Positions 1-9,507 of a stretch of 64,000 nucleotides of DNA are shown here, piece by piece. Both the position numbers and the translations under genes were made by a program. This DNA comes from DASYKT01 sp963718105 (GTDB taxonomy: Bacteria; Acidobacteriota; Blastocatellia; Pyrinomonadales; Pyrinomonadaceae), in the NCBI GenBank assembly GCA_963718105.1, contig OY970352.1, forward strand, positions 3,348,001 to 3,412,000, in the 5' to 3' direction. The notes below the pieces were generated by a model. It did not search any database. It was not told the origin of the DNA and saw only the letters and a program-made list of their open reading frames with translations. Within the stretch, counting starts at the first letter, position 1. Each line of letters opens with the position of its first letter.

Positions 1-830
1 TTGCGGGCGTCCAGCCTGTCGCTGCGTAAAAAACCGTAAGCTTTTCCGTGAAACTGATTTGTGCCGGAGCGCGTCACGATATTTACAAAACCGCTCGAAG
101 CCCGCCCGAATTGCGCGACCGCTCCATTAGAGACCACCTGGAATTCGCGGATCACTTCCTGGCTGTAATATGTGCCTGCAAGCTCAACGGAATCATCATT
201 TGCGGATGAACCGTCAACGATAAAGCTGACATTCAGATTGCGCTGTCCGGCGATCGAAATACCGGTTCCGGGCACGGCCGACGTCTCCGCAAACCGCTGA
301 ACGCTGCCGGTATTGGTACGCGAAACCGCCGGAAGCAGCAGCGCGAGATCAAGAAAATTACGCCCGTTAAGCGGCAGGCTTTCGACATCTTTCGGGAGGA
401 TCGTTTCCGACACCTGCGTGCGGGTGGTTTCGATCACCGGGGCCGGTTCGACCACCACATGAAGCCCCAATTCCCCCACGTTTAAAACCAATGTTATCTC
501 GAGCGCTTGTCCTACTCGCATGTCGAGTTCCCTGGCAGCCACAGCAAAACCGGTGGCTGAAGCCTTGATCCGGTAATTCCCGACCGGCAAATAGGAAAAA
601 CGAAAGTATCCCTGCCCGTCGCTTTTTAAGGTCACGGTTTGATCGGTCTCAAGATTTATCGCGGAAACCGTGGCGCCCGGGATCACCGCGCCGTTGGGGT
701 CCTGGACCACGCCGCTAAGTGTGGCGGCGGAGATGTTTTGCTGTGCGCTTGATCTACCGGCGCTTAAAAAGATGCAGCCGGCTGCTAGTAAGAGCAGGAT
801 AAATAATTGTGGGGACCTGTTGCGCTTCAT
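1..830 (-). CDS. Oar-like TonB-dependent outer-membrane protein (N-terminal part, cut by window edge)
   Basis: This frame runs from ATG at 828-830 down to the left edge, giving about 276 residues with no stop, so the gene is truncated by the window. It opens with a signal peptide (MKRNRSPQLFILLLLAAG, cleavage near the SSAQQ stretch). A carboxypeptidase-regulatory-like domain follows (about residues 35-110, with GVVQDPNGAVIPGATV). Then comes a TonB-plug-like segment with SLPLNGRNFLDLALLLPAV, a VDGSSAND motif and VNIVTRSGTNQFHGKAYGF. This order is typical of the large Oar-like receptors abundant in Acidobacteriota, which sit in the outer membrane and are thought to import or bind oligosaccharides or peptides. 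The substrate cannot be read from the sequence. The second Oar-like gene at 28899-32375 has the same architecture. Confidence 0.9.
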   Translation of the reverse strand, partial: MKRNRSPQLFILLLLAAGCIFLSAGRSSAQQNISAATLSGVVQDPNGAVIPGATVSAINLETDQTVTLKSDGQGYFRFSYLPVGNYRIKASATGFAVAARELDMRVGQALEITLVLNVGELGLHVVVEPAPVIETTRTQVSETILPKDVESLPLNGRNFLDLALLLPAVSRTNTGSVQRFAETSAVPGTGISIAGQRNLNVSFIVDGSSANDDSVELAGTYYSQEVIREFQVVSNGAVAQFGRASSGFVNIVTRSGTNQFHGKAYGFLRSDRLDAR

Positions 831-914
831 ACCTTATTCCTGTTTAAGTCAAATAATCTGAGATCGACAGAATTTTCCGTCGATATTTTTGCTTCAATAA
901 ATTATTTACAGTTC

Positions 915-1514
915 TTAAACGTGGGCCGGCGGGGCGCGGGGATTAAGATGGCGGGAAATATTTTTTAATTCGGTAAAGCTGCGGGAAACGAAATTATTTA
1001 CCGGCGTGCGCATCAGCCGCCGCGGCAATTTAGGCGTTAAGGCTTCGGCCGCCTGCTCGGCAAATTCAAAACGAGTGTTGTTGACGTTTTTTTGGGTACG
1101 CGCCGAACTGATGTACTGCGGTTCCGGTACATTTTGCGAGTAAAAATACCGGGTGAGCGAGGGTTTGCCTTTGGCCAGGTAGGTGAAAAATAATTTTTCT
1201 GTTTCTCTATAGCTCGGCGTCGCCCTGGTAAAACGAAGGCTTTCGGTAAGTTCAGAAAGGAAAATGTCTTTTCGCTCGACACGGGCGCAGATATCTTTTA
1301 GCGGTTGTTTTTGACTCTTTAGTAAGGCCGCGGAATTTTTCTTTACCCACGTTTTTTGCAGGGGGCAAAAAACCTCGTCTGAAGAGCGCCGGACCGCCGC
1401 GTGCGACAATGGCAGTGAACCCAGATAAACACAGAATAGCACCAGCAGCGTCAGCATATGCGCAACGCTTTTTACGATAAAAGCCGGCTTTTTTACCTGG
1501 ACAGACTGGGACAT
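915..1514 (-). CDS. Hypothetical secreted or membrane-anchored protein
   Basis: 199 residues, not recognised. A hydrophobic stretch at about residues 18-40 (MLTLLVLFCVYLGSLPLSHA) looks like a signal peptide with a long basic n-region, or a single anchor. The mature part is basic, has two cysteines (FCPLQKTW and DICARVER) and no motif I can name. It starts at ATG 1512-1514 with only a weak upstream purine stretch (GTAAAGAA). It lies 46 bp downstream of the cupredoxin gene on the same strand and could be co-transcribed with it. Coding status rests on frame length and the plausible signal segment. Confidence 0.6.
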   Translation of the reverse strand: MSQSVQVKKPAFIVKSVAHMLTLLVLFCVYLGSLPLSHAAVRRSSDEVFCPLQKTWVKKNSAALLKSQKQPLKDICARVERKDIFLSELTESLRFTRATPSYRETEKLFFTYLAKGKPSLTRYFYSQNVPEPQYISSARTQKNVNNTRFEFAEQAAEALTPKLPRRLMRTPVNNFVSRSFTELKNISRHLNPRAPPAHV

Positions 1515-1560
1515 TTCTTTACCGATACTCTAGCACAAGCGGGCAAGGCAATACAGCATT

Positions 1561-1947
1561 TTATTGCACGATGACCTTGCCGTACATCATATCCATTCCG
1601 CACATAAACCCGAACGAACCCTTTTTATTCGGTGTGAATCTGACCGTCACGGCGCGGTTAAGAGGCAGACGGCGGCGAATGCCGTAGGCCGGAAAAACTA
1701 TTTCTTCACCGCATTCGTCCGCGCTTTTACGGATAATGGTCAACTGCGCGGGAACCCCGCGTTTTAAGCGAAAACTCGCCGGGCGGTATTCTCCATCTTT
1801 TAATATTATGGTTTGTTTTTGAACGTCGGATTTTGGAGATTTTGGCTTACGCGGGATCTTTTGAGCATTTACCGGAATTGCGGCCGCCGCCAGTATCAGG
1901 GAAAAAAATAAGCACGCCGTGCTCGCGATCAAAAAGGTTTTCGTCAT
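1561..1947 (-). CDS. Secreted cupredoxin-domain protein
   Basis: 128 residues from ATG 1945-1947, chosen over an upstream in-frame TTG because GAGA lies 8 nt before it. A signal peptide (MTKTFLIASTACLFFSLILA, cleavage near VNAQ) precedes a single cupredoxin_1-type domain. The domain has the recurring pattern DGEYRPASFRLKRGVPAQL, a DECGEEIVFP cysteine segment (Cys79), LPLNRAVTVRFTP, and the terminal CGMDMMYGKVIV loop (Cys116). Related domains occur at the N-termini of copper P-type ATPases and in small periplasmic copper carriers, where the Cys and CGM residues are the metal ligands. The role is inferred as periplasmic copper binding. No copper transporter lies nearby; the only other copper protein set in the window is at 25771-28548. 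Confidence 0.85.
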   Translation of the reverse strand: MTKTFLIASTACLFFSLILAAAAIPVNAQKIPRKPKSPKSDVQKQTIILKDGEYRPASFRLKRGVPAQLTIIRKSADECGEEIVFPAYGIRRRLPLNRAVTVRFTPNKKGSFGFMCGMDMMYGKVIVQ

Positions 1948-2172
1948 TATCGTTCTCAATAAATAAAGCTATATCTTCTGAAAACAAAGAGTATACCTTG
2001 TCTGAGAATAATTTTCGAGTTTATTTATACCGGTAGTATCCTAAAGCTGTTTGGAAATAGTCATTTTGAATAGACGATGACGGATAAGAGATCGAATCTC
2101 TCAGTTATCAGCTATGATCTTTCATCTATTCCGCATGGTTATTTGAGACAGCGCCACTACCTTTATATTTTT

Positions 2173-3657
2173 TTAATCACAGTAAATAGCGGTAACTTTG
2201 CGAAAGTGATAACCCATGGCGGCGAGCGTCATGGCGTGCGCAAAGTTTTCGCGATGGAAGGCGAGCGAGCGGAATAAATACCGCCAGAATTGAAAACGCT
2301 CCGAGTCTTTAATGCCGAGGGTCATAACGAGCTTGGCAAAGGTTTTGAGATCGCCGAGAACGCCGCCCTGCCGCGCCACGGCCTTTTCCTGTTTGAGGCG
2401 GGCCAGGCAGCCCAAAGCGCGCTGATAGTATTCGCGCGAGCCGTAAATTTTGCGCAGGATGGTTTTATAGCCTTCGATCAGCACGGTTCTATCCATTTTC
2501 GGAACAAAATTCAGCGAACAATCGGTGTTGTTTCCGCTGCTGTCCTCTAAAAGGCGGCCTTCTTTTTCCAGGCGTTTCCAGAGCTGGGTATCAGGCAGCG
2601 CCGTCAGCAGCCCGACCATCGCAAGGGGAATGGCACTCTCCTGGATGAACGTGATCTGCCTTTCAAAGATATTTTCCGGATCGTTATCAAATCCGACGAT
2701 AAATCCGGCCATCACTTCCATCCCGAAACTCTGTATCCGCCCGACGGAATCAAGCAGAGCGCGGCGCGTATTCTGCCCTTTCTGAGCTTCCTTGAGACTT
2801 TCTTCGACAGGTGTTTCGATGCCTAAGAATACGCGGCTAAAGCCGGCGTCCTGCATCATCTTGAGTAAGATCTCGTCCTCGGCCAAATTGAGGCTGGCTT
2901 CGGTGATAAAAGAGAAAGGATGAGAGTGCTGCTCTGCCCACTCTATCAGGTGAGGCATAAAAAGCTTTACGTTCTTTTTATTCCCGATAAAATTGTCGTC
3001 GACGATAAACACCAAACCGCGCCAGCCCGTCTGCCGCAGCGCTTCTAATTCGGCCAGCATCTGATCGTCTGATTTAGTGCGCGGAACTCGCCCGTAGATT
3101 TCGATGATGTCGCAAAATTCACAATTAAACGGACAGCCGCGCGAATACTGCACGTTCATCGCGCTGTAATTTTTATGCTGGATCAGGCTAAAGTCCGGCA
3201 CCGGCGTATTCAGAAGCGAGGGTTTTTCGGCGGCCTCATAGGTGCGCTTGGCCGCGCCGATCTCGAGATCGTGGATAAATTCGGGCAGCGTCGTTTCCGC
3301 TTCGCCGATAAAAATAAAATCGGCCTCGGACAATTTATCGGCGCTGGTCGAAACATACGGCCCGCCCACCGCAACGCGCTTGCCCATCGCCTTGCTTAGC
3401 CTGACGACTTCCATCAGCGATTCCTGCTGGACTATCATCGCGCTGACAAAAACCATATCGGCCCACTCGATATCGGCCGGGTCAAGGTCTTCGACATTCA
3501 TATCCACCAGGCGTTTCTCCCACGAAGCGGGCAGCATGGAGGAAACCGTCAATAATCCGAGCGGCGGAAAAGAGGCCTTTTTATTTTCAAACGACAAAGC
3601 ATACTTAAAACTCCAGTAAGTGTCGGGAAAGATGGGATAGACAAGTAATATTTTCAT
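2173..3657 (-). CDS. B12-binding radical SAM protein, DUF4070 family (HpnP-like)
   Basis: 494 residues. The frame stays open 95 codons further upstream, but the protein family begins at MKILLVYPIFPDTYWSF, so ATG 3655-3657 is chosen (GGAAG lies upstream). Residues 1-140 form a cobalamin-binding Rossmann-like domain. The radical SAM cluster motif is SRGCPFNCEFCDII (Cys175, Cys179, Cys182), followed by a TIM-barrel region (DDNFIGNKKNVK, FLGIETP, MAGFIVGFDND). The C-terminal third matches the DUF4070 extension. This architecture includes the hopanoid C-2 methylase HpnP, and the opening and cluster segments resemble that group. Many members have other or unknown substrates, so a methyltransferase acting on a hydrophobic substrate is only an inference. 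No hopanoid genes are nearby. Confidence 0.85.
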   Translation of the reverse strand: MKILLVYPIFPDTYWSFKYALSFENKKASFPPLGLLTVSSMLPASWEKRLVDMNVEDLDPADIEWADMVFVSAMIVQQESLMEVVRLSKAMGKRVAVGGPYVSTSADKLSEADFIFIGEAETTLPEFIHDLEIGAAKRTYEAAEKPSLLNTPVPDFSLIQHKNYSAMNVQYSRGCPFNCEFCDIIEIYGRVPRTKSDDQMLAELEALRQTGWRGLVFIVDDNFIGNKKNVKLFMPHLIEWAEQHSHPFSFITEASLNLAEDEILLKMMQDAGFSRVFLGIETPVEESLKEAQKGQNTRRALLDSVGRIQSFGMEVMAGFIVGFDNDPENIFERQITFIQESAIPLAMVGLLTALPDTQLWKRLEKEGRLLEDSSGNNTDCSLNFVPKMDRTVLIEGYKTILRKIYGSREYYQRALGCLARLKQEKAVARQGGVLGDLKTFAKLVMTLGIKDSERFQFWRYLFRSLAFHRENFAHAMTLAAMGYHFRKVTAIYCD

Positions 3658-3763
3658 ACCGCACGCTCTCTTCCTTTCTTCTAGGTTACTCCTCGCAGGT
3701 GCACCCGACAAGAACAATAAGTGTTTCAATTGTAATAGTTTTGTATGCGCCGCTAAAAAATCA

Positions 3764-3794
3764 ACAAAAAAGGGTAACCCGAAGATCACCCTTG
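3764..3794 (-). terminator. Rho-independent terminator of the SBBP/FG-GAP gene
   Basis: Read on the minus strand, AAGGGTGA and TTACCCTT form an 8-bp stem (one G-U pair) around TCTTCGGG. Six T residues in a row (counting the two closing the stem) follow directly. It lies 27 bp past the stop codon at 3821, in the expected position and orientation. Confidence 0.8.
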
Positions 3795-3820
3795 TTCGCT
3801 GCTGCCTCAATTTGCTTTGC

Positions 3821-6800
3821 CTAACGGGTAAAAGCAGCCGGGATCGGTATATCACCCGCCATTCCGAAATGCTGGACGACGAAGTTATTGATCGAGCTCT
3901 TGTAGATGTACCAATTGCCCTCGGATTCGCGGAACACGGCAAAATCGGTCTTGCCGTCGCGGTCGTAATCTCCCGGCACGGGTTTGTCAGAGGCCAATCC
4001 CCAGTTCATGATCCGGTAGTTGCCGCTGCCGCTTTCGATCACATACCAGGCGCCGTTGGACGGGCGATAGATGGTGATGTCGGCTTTCTTGTCACCGTCG
4101 AAATCGCCGACCGTCGGGATGTCTCCGTCGAGCCCGAACTGGGTGATGAGATAGCTTCCGCCGCTGAGCCAGATATACCAGGCGCCATTTGAAGGCCGCC
4201 AGATCGTGACGTCTGACATTCCGTCGCCGTCATAATCGCCGGTCAGGGCCTTATCGCCGTTCAAACCGAACTGGCGAATGTCGAACTGGCCGTCGCTGCT
4301 GCGCCAGATGTACCAGACGCCCGTTGAAGCACGGAACACTGCCACATCCGTCTTGCCGTCGCCGTCGTAATCTCCGGGAACGGGTTGGTCGCCGGCAGTG
4401 CCGAACTGGATGGTGCGGATCTGGCTATTTGAGCTGTTCAAAATGTGCCAGGTGCCGTTGCGATAAAAAGCGTAGTCGATCTTCTTATCGCCATCGAAAT
4501 TGCCCGGCGTGACCGCATCTCCCTGGGCTGCTTCACCGAATTGCAGCGCGTTATACGATCCGTCGTTCGAACGCGAAACGTGCCACATTCCGTTAGACGG
4601 ACGCCAGACGGCGAGGTCCGATTCGCCGTCGCCGTCGAAATCCGAAGGCTGCACCTGCAAAGTACCGGTGAAATCGACCCCGGTGAGGGTTTGGCTCAAG
4701 TTAGTGTAGCTGCGCCGCTGCGGCGAGAAGCTGTAGTCCTGTTTCACCGCTTTCAGAATGTAATTTCTAAACGTAGTGATATTTCCGATCGTGTAGCTTC
4801 CGTCCGCGCCGGTCGTGGCCGTCGCGACGATCGGTTCGTCATTTCCAAATTCGTGGAGTTCGATGGTCGCTCCCTCAATACCGACGCTGTTTCTATCCAC
4901 CGCGCGGCCCGAAATGCTGACCGGCCCCGGCGGGTTGACGGTGATGTGAATGTTGACGGAAGTGCTAAAGCCACCGTTATCGACCGCGTTGGCCCAGATC
5001 GTGTAGCTGCCCGGTTCGTTGGGCTGCCAGAGAAGGCTGAACGTGCCGCCCAGCGCCTGGCCGATCGTGGTAGACCTGGTCTGGCTAACCGCCGTAAGCG
5101 TCAGGCGCACGATATTGCCGTCGGCATCGGTCGCCGTCGCGTTGACCGGGATCGACGCCGGCATCGTATAAACCGCGCCGTCCACGGGACTATTTATTTG
5201 TACTGTCGGCGATTGATTCGATGCGGAAGCAACAAAGTCGATGTCGAGCATGTCGGTCATCGCGTTGGTCACGCTAAATGAAGGCGGAGTGAAGCTTATG
5301 TTAGGTGCCTGCGGGGTGATGGTGTAATTGCCGCCGGCGGGCACGCTAAAGAACCCGTACGCGCCAAAGAAATTAGTGAACGCGGTTTGATTCACCGGCT
5401 GTCCGTTTGCGGTGCCGGTCAGATTAACGGTGATGCCTTGCATCGCCCCGCCGCCCGGGTTTGAGATATCCCCTTGCAGGCGGACAGTGGCGGTGGGCGC
5501 ATTTACGGAAATAAAAGTTATCCCGGAAGTTTTCACCCCGCCGGTAGAATCGGTCGCCCGTGCATAAAGCTCGTAGTTTCCGGCCGGCACATTCGTCCAT
5601 TGAAATTCGTACGGCGCGGTCGTGTCCGTGGCTATCAGGGTCGCCAGGTGGTTTTGCCCGCGATAAAACTCGACTTTGGTGATCGTCCCCTCGCCGGAAG
5701 TAGCAGTGGCAGCGAGGTTTATCGTCGCCGGGGCGGTAAATGCCTGCCCGGCCGTTGGGCTGGTCAAACTGACGTTGATTGTCGTATTGCGAACGGCGCT
5801 AAAAGTTTGAAACTCCCAGTTGATGTAACCGAGATAACCGATGCTGCGGCTGGGCGGTTCAAAAGTGTAACCTGAAAGTTCGGGTGTGATGACAACGCCG
5901 TCGTTAACCGTCGCGCCTAAATTGGTAAAAAGATAATCGCCGTTCTCATCCGTCGTCGTGGTGGCGTTTATATTCGTATTTGTCGTGCACGCCAATCTTA
6001 TCGTGACGTTCGGTATCGGCTGGCTGGTAAACTTATCGATCACTTTTCCGGATATCCGGTGATTGATATTGCCAACCGTGATATGGATGGGCGCGGATAC
6101 AGCGGTTTCTCCGCGAGAGTTTTGCGCGGTCGCGGTCAGAGTGTAGCTGCCGGTATTCATCACGCGCCAAGTGGTAGACCACGTGCCGCCGGTGAGCCAG
6201 CCGACCAAAACATTATTTTGATCGCGTACCTGCACCAGCGTCACCGAGGGAGAAACCTGGACCTGGATCGGCACATAATCTCCCTCGACAAAAGTTTGAT
6301 TCTCGGCCGGGCTGGTGATCGAAACGCTGACCGGCGAGGGATCGACAACCTGAACGTGGACAACCGGCTGCGAGTCGCCGCGCAAGCCTTTGCTATCGGT
6401 CGGGATGGCATACAAAGCCCAGGTGCCGACCGGAACATTGGTCCAGGTGAATTCATAAGGCGCGGTGGTGTCGGTGCCGAGCGGTATCGAGCCGGTCGAG
6501 CTGGAGTACGCCACAAAATCCACTTTCTGGATCGCATCGCCGTCTTCATCAGCGGCAGTCGCCTTGATATTTATCGTCCCCGGCGCGTTAAAGACCGCGC
6601 CGTGCGCCGGCGTGGTAATAGTACCCATCGGCTTGTGATTTGTCAGGATCGTGAAATCCGCCGATTGATTGGCGCCCAGATTGTTAAACGTTACGCTTTC
6701 AGGCGCTGTGACATAACCAACCTTCTTAACCGTCACTGTATAAGTTCCGCCGGCCGGAAGATCGCTAAAATTAAATGGGCCTCCGCTATAAGGAATTATG

Positions 6801-9151
6801 ACCTGGCGGTTTGCCGACCCGGTCAGCGTTACGACGATCTGTGTATAGTCATTGGTAAATCCGGTGTTCTGGTCGGTGACCATTCCGCCGACGCTAAAAG
6901 TAAGCGCGCTCTCATCCGCCGGCGCGAGTTTTAAAACAAAGCCGTCCTTGCTGGAAATGTTTGCCGGGTCGTTGTTCAATATGGTCTGAAACGCGTTGGG
7001 CGTAGTCAGGATCGAAGTTGTATGCCCGGTCATATAGGCATTGTTTGAAGCGTCGACCACCATGTCGAAGGGGCTGCCGACTCCCAAAAAAGTAGAAAAG
7101 ACCAGGGTTGCCGCGCTGGAATCCAAACGCGTGAGAAAAATGTTTCCCGCCGTACCGTTCAAAGAATGCCGCAGCGGAAAGTTTGCTCCGCTGGTGGTTT
7201 CGCCGGCCACAAAGATCTCATTGTTTTGACTCAGGCCAATGGCCGCGGGCTGATCTTTCCCGGTGCCGCCCAGGAATGTCGAGAGGGCCAGAGACGAACC
7301 GGCCGCGTTGAGTTTTGTCACGAAGCCGTCGGTGCCGCCGTTAAAGGTCATATCAAACGCGCCGGGCGTAACCGGGAACCCCGCGTTTTCCGTCTGGCCG
7401 GTGACATAAATATTGTCGGCGCTATCGAGCGCTACGCCTTTTACCGTGTCGGATTGCAAACCGCCGCCCAGATATGTGGCAAAGGTGAGCGCGCTGCCTG
7501 ACCCGTTCATCTTGGCGATATAGCCGTCGATGCCGCCGCTGTTGGCCGGTTGGAAAGCGCCCGGAGTGGTGGGCAGGCCGCTGCCCGCGCCGCCGACAAA
7601 AACGGCATTGTTAGCCGAATCCAAAGTGACGTCCAAAATGTTGGCTTCGAATAATGTCGAGTAAATAAGATTGCCCGCCGCGGAAAGCTTGACCAGGTAA
7701 CCGCCGCTAAAAAAGATGCCGTTGCAACTCTGGCCGCCGGTGCAAAGCTGCGGTTTGTAAGCGCCGGGCGTGGTCGGAAAATTTCCCGAGTAAGCAGTGC
7801 CGGTAAAGACGGCTTCGCCGGTGGTTTGGTTCAAGGTGATCTTTCCGCCGAGGTCGGTGTTGTTTCCGCCAATGTAGGTTGAGTAGACCAGCGCCGAACC
7901 GGTCGCGTTAAGCTTTGCCGCAAAAGCATCGTCGGTACCGCCGAAAGTCGTCTGAAATGCATTGATGACCGGCAGGTCGTTGGACATCGTCGTTCCGCTT
8001 ATCAAAGCGTTTCCTGCCGTGTCGACCGCTACGCCGCCGCCCGATTCACTGCCGTTGCGCCCGCCAAAATAGGTCGCATAGATGAGTGCCGTTCCTGCCG
8101 GGTTGATCTTGGCGACAAAAGCGTCCGTCCACTGAACGTTGTTCGTTGACGGAGGATTCGCCGTTTTGAGCGCGCCTGCCGTCGTGGGAAAGTTTAGCGA
8201 AGAAGCGCTGCCCACCACATAGGCATTGGACTGCGCGTCGACGGCGATACTGCGCCCTTCGTCAAAAGCTGCCCCGCCGATATAACTGCCGTAGGCCAGC
8301 ACCGGATCGATGACCAACTCTTTCGAACGGTCGTATTCGCCAAGCGCGATGCTCACCTTGCCTCCCTCGAGTTTATAAAGACTCGCAACTTCGCGGCGTT
8401 CGCCCCCTTCGCCGCTGATATTTTGATAGACCAGAGGTTTGTGCTGGCGGATTGTTCCGGCTCCGGTTTCGAGCAAAAGATCGCCGCTTTGTTTTTCGAT
8501 GCTCGCCTTTTTTATGCCGGCGAACTTTAGTTTGATAAGGTTTGGATCGGCGTTAGGCGCGACGATAAAGTCGTACTCGAGCTGGCGTCCGTTGCCGTAG
8601 TAAACGAGATCAACGCCTTCATAGACGCCGCTAAATTTTACTTTTTCATAATTGGGAACCTCGGTGCGCCACTGCTCAGGGTCGTTGCCGATGAAATAGT
8701 TTGTGCGTCCTTCGAGTTCGCTTAAACCCGTTGATTCGGCGGACGGGTTCGCGCCGTCGATCTGCATGCGGACAACCGCAGTTTTGTCCGGAGCTTTACT
8801 CTTGCCCGCTTGACGCAGGGAAAGCACGGCTTCGGTGCCGGTCAAAAACAACCCGTAGTTGTTTCCCCGCGCGACGAATTTCACCTGTTCATCGGTCTGG
8901 CCGAGATTTGGCTCAAAATGAATCGGAAGGCTGCCGTACGACTCTGCTATCTTCGCCTTGTCCGCCGGCAAGACGGACGAGTCCTGCGCCGGAGCCAGCG
9001 TTTCCGTTTTTGCTACCGGTACCGCATTTTGATCTGTTGATTTGGTAAAAAAGCTGAAATAGAATCCTCCTGATAAAAAGAGTAAAAAGACAGTGATAGC
9101 CGCCAAAAGGGCAAGCTTCTGATAGTTTTTCATAGATCCCCCGAACTTCAT
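3821..9151 (-). CDS. Giant secreted protein: SBBP repeats, Ig-like and carboxypeptidase-regulatory domains, C-terminal FG-GAP propeller
   Basis: 1776 residues; an internal ATG at 9131-9133 (MKNYQKLALL, preceded by GGGGGA) is an equally good start and begins closer to the signal segment. A hydrophobic segment (LALLAAITVFLLFLSGGFYF) is a signal peptide or anchor. Residues about 65-280 match the domain that precedes SBBP repeats (GSLPIHFEPNLGQTDEQVKF). Residues about 285-740 hold roughly eight SBBP repeats (ALIYATYFGG, LALSTFLGG). Next come alternating carboxypeptidase-regulatory-like and bacterial Ig-like domains (about 750-1465). The end (about 1475-1776) has six FG-GAP/VCBS repeats with calcium-type loops such as DYDGDGKTD and DFDGDKKAD. 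The layout suggests a cell-surface or exported adhesive or binding protein. No enzyme motif is visible. Confidence 0.85.
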   Translation of the reverse strand: MKFGGSMKNYQKLALLAAITVFLLFLSGGFYFSFFTKSTDQNAVPVAKTETLAPAQDSSVLPADKAKIAESYGSLPIHFEPNLGQTDEQVKFVARGNNYGLFLTGTEAVLSLRQAGKSKAPDKTAVVRMQIDGANPSAESTGLSELEGRTNYFIGNDPEQWRTEVPNYEKVKFSGVYEGVDLVYYGNGRQLEYDFIVAPNADPNLIKLKFAGIKKASIEKQSGDLLLETGAGTIRQHKPLVYQNISGEGGERREVASLYKLEGGKVSIALGEYDRSKELVIDPVLAYGSYIGGAAFDEGRSIAVDAQSNAYVVGSASSLNFPTTAGALKTANPPSTNNVQWTDAFVAKINPAGTALIYATYFGGRNGSESGGGVAVDTAGNALISGTTMSNDLPVINAFQTTFGGTDDAFAAKLNATGSALVYSTYIGGNNTDLGGKITLNQTTGEAVFTGTAYSGNFPTTPGAYKPQLCTGGQSCNGIFFSGGYLVKLSAAGNLIYSTLFEANILDVTLDSANNAVFVGGAGSGLPTTPGAFQPANSGGIDGYIAKMNGSGSALTFATYLGGGLQSDTVKGVALDSADNIYVTGQTENAGFPVTPGAFDMTFNGGTDGFVTKLNAAGSSLALSTFLGGTGKDQPAAIGLSQNNEIFVAGETTSGANFPLRHSLNGTAGNIFLTRLDSSAATLVFSTFLGVGSPFDMVVDASNNAYMTGHTTSILTTPNAFQTILNNDPANISSKDGFVLKLAPADESALTFSVGGMVTDQNTGFTNDYTQIVVTLTGSANRQVIIPYSGGPFNFSDLPAGGTYTVTVKKVGYVTAPESVTFNNLGANQSADFTILTNHKPMGTITTPAHGAVFNAPGTINIKATAADEDGDAIQKVDFVAYSSSTGSIPLGTDTTAPYEFTWTNVPVGTWALYAIPTDSKGLRGDSQPVVHVQVVDPSPVSVSITSPAENQTFVEGDYVPIQVQVSPSVTLVQVRDQNNVLVGWLTGGTWSTTWRVMNTGSYTLTATAQNSRGETAVSAPIHITVGNINHRISGKVIDKFTSQPIPNVTIRLACTTNTNINATTTTDENGDYLFTNLGATVNDGVVITPELSGYTFEPPSRSIGYLGYINWEFQTFSAVRNTTINVSLTSPTAGQAFTAPATINLAATATSGEGTITKVEFYRGQNHLATLIATDTTAPYEFQWTNVPAGNYELYARATDSTGGVKTSGITFISVNAPTATVRLQGDISNPGGGAMQGITVNLTGTANGQPVNQTAFTNFFGAYGFFSVPAGGNYTITPQAPNISFTPPSFSVTNAMTDMLDIDFVASASNQSPTVQINSPVDGAVYTMPASIPVNATATDADGNIVRLTLTAVSQTRSTTIGQALGGTFSLLWQPNEPGSYTIWANAVDNGGFSTSVNIHITVNPPGPVSISGRAVDRNSVGIEGATIELHEFGNDEPIVATATTGADGSYTIGNITTFRNYILKAVKQDYSFSPQRRSYTNLSQTLTGVDFTGTLQVQPSDFDGDGESDLAVWRPSNGMWHVSRSNDGSYNALQFGEAAQGDAVTPGNFDGDKKIDYAFYRNGTWHILNSSNSQIRTIQFGTAGDQPVPGDYDGDGKTDVAVFRASTGVWYIWRSSDGQFDIRQFGLNGDKALTGDYDGDGMSDVTIWRPSNGAWYIWLSGGSYLITQFGLDGDIPTVGDFDGDKKADITIYRPSNGAWYVIESGSGNYRIMNWGLASDKPVPGDYDRDGKTDFAVFRESEGNWYIYKSSINNFVVQHFGMAGDIPIPAAFTR

Positions 9152-9507
9152 CCTTGTTGGTGCAAACCATTTGCCACTAAACCACAGTGTTGTTTTTTGC
9201 TGTAAAAAGACGGGCAGGTGTTATAGATCCGTGAAAATATTTTCAACCTGCGCAAAAGGTACAGAGCAATTTGCGTGCTCATCTCCCGCTTCTTTTCACG
9301 CGAGCCCTGCGTTTCATTAACTTATGCGATATCAGGCATTTACAAGCAATACTTGATATTCGCGGAAACGCGTTGCAAATGGAATAGACCAGCTTAAGTT
9401 AAATTCGGATTTTATTTAGTCTGGGAACATACAGATAGAGATTCTTTTTTGAGTGTTTTTGATACAGGTAAGGAAAGCGACGCTTTTAACGCCGCCTGAA
9501 AGCGGAA
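9152..9507. other. Gene-free interval between the SBBP gene and the TPR gene
   Basis: About 355 bp with no convincing gene. It holds the upstream region of the gene at 3821-9151 and the downstream end of the TPR operon. The one structured site is a perfect 14-bp palindrome, TGAAAATATTTTCA, at 9232-9245, about 80-95 bp upstream of the SBBP gene start. It could be an operator, but there is nothing to pair it with. No clear terminator was found for the TPR operon. Confidence 0.5.

Noticed and set aside
3658..3942. 95-codon N-terminal extension of the radical SAM frame
   Set aside because: The added residues overlap the neighbouring gene's end and its terminator, and the family starts at MKILL.
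4445..6934. Long plus-strand open frames (about 278 and 291 codons at 4445-5281 and 6059-6934)
   Set aside because: They lie entirely antisense to the SBBP/FG-GAP gene, have Arg-rich low-complexity translations with no motif, and reflect its codon bias.
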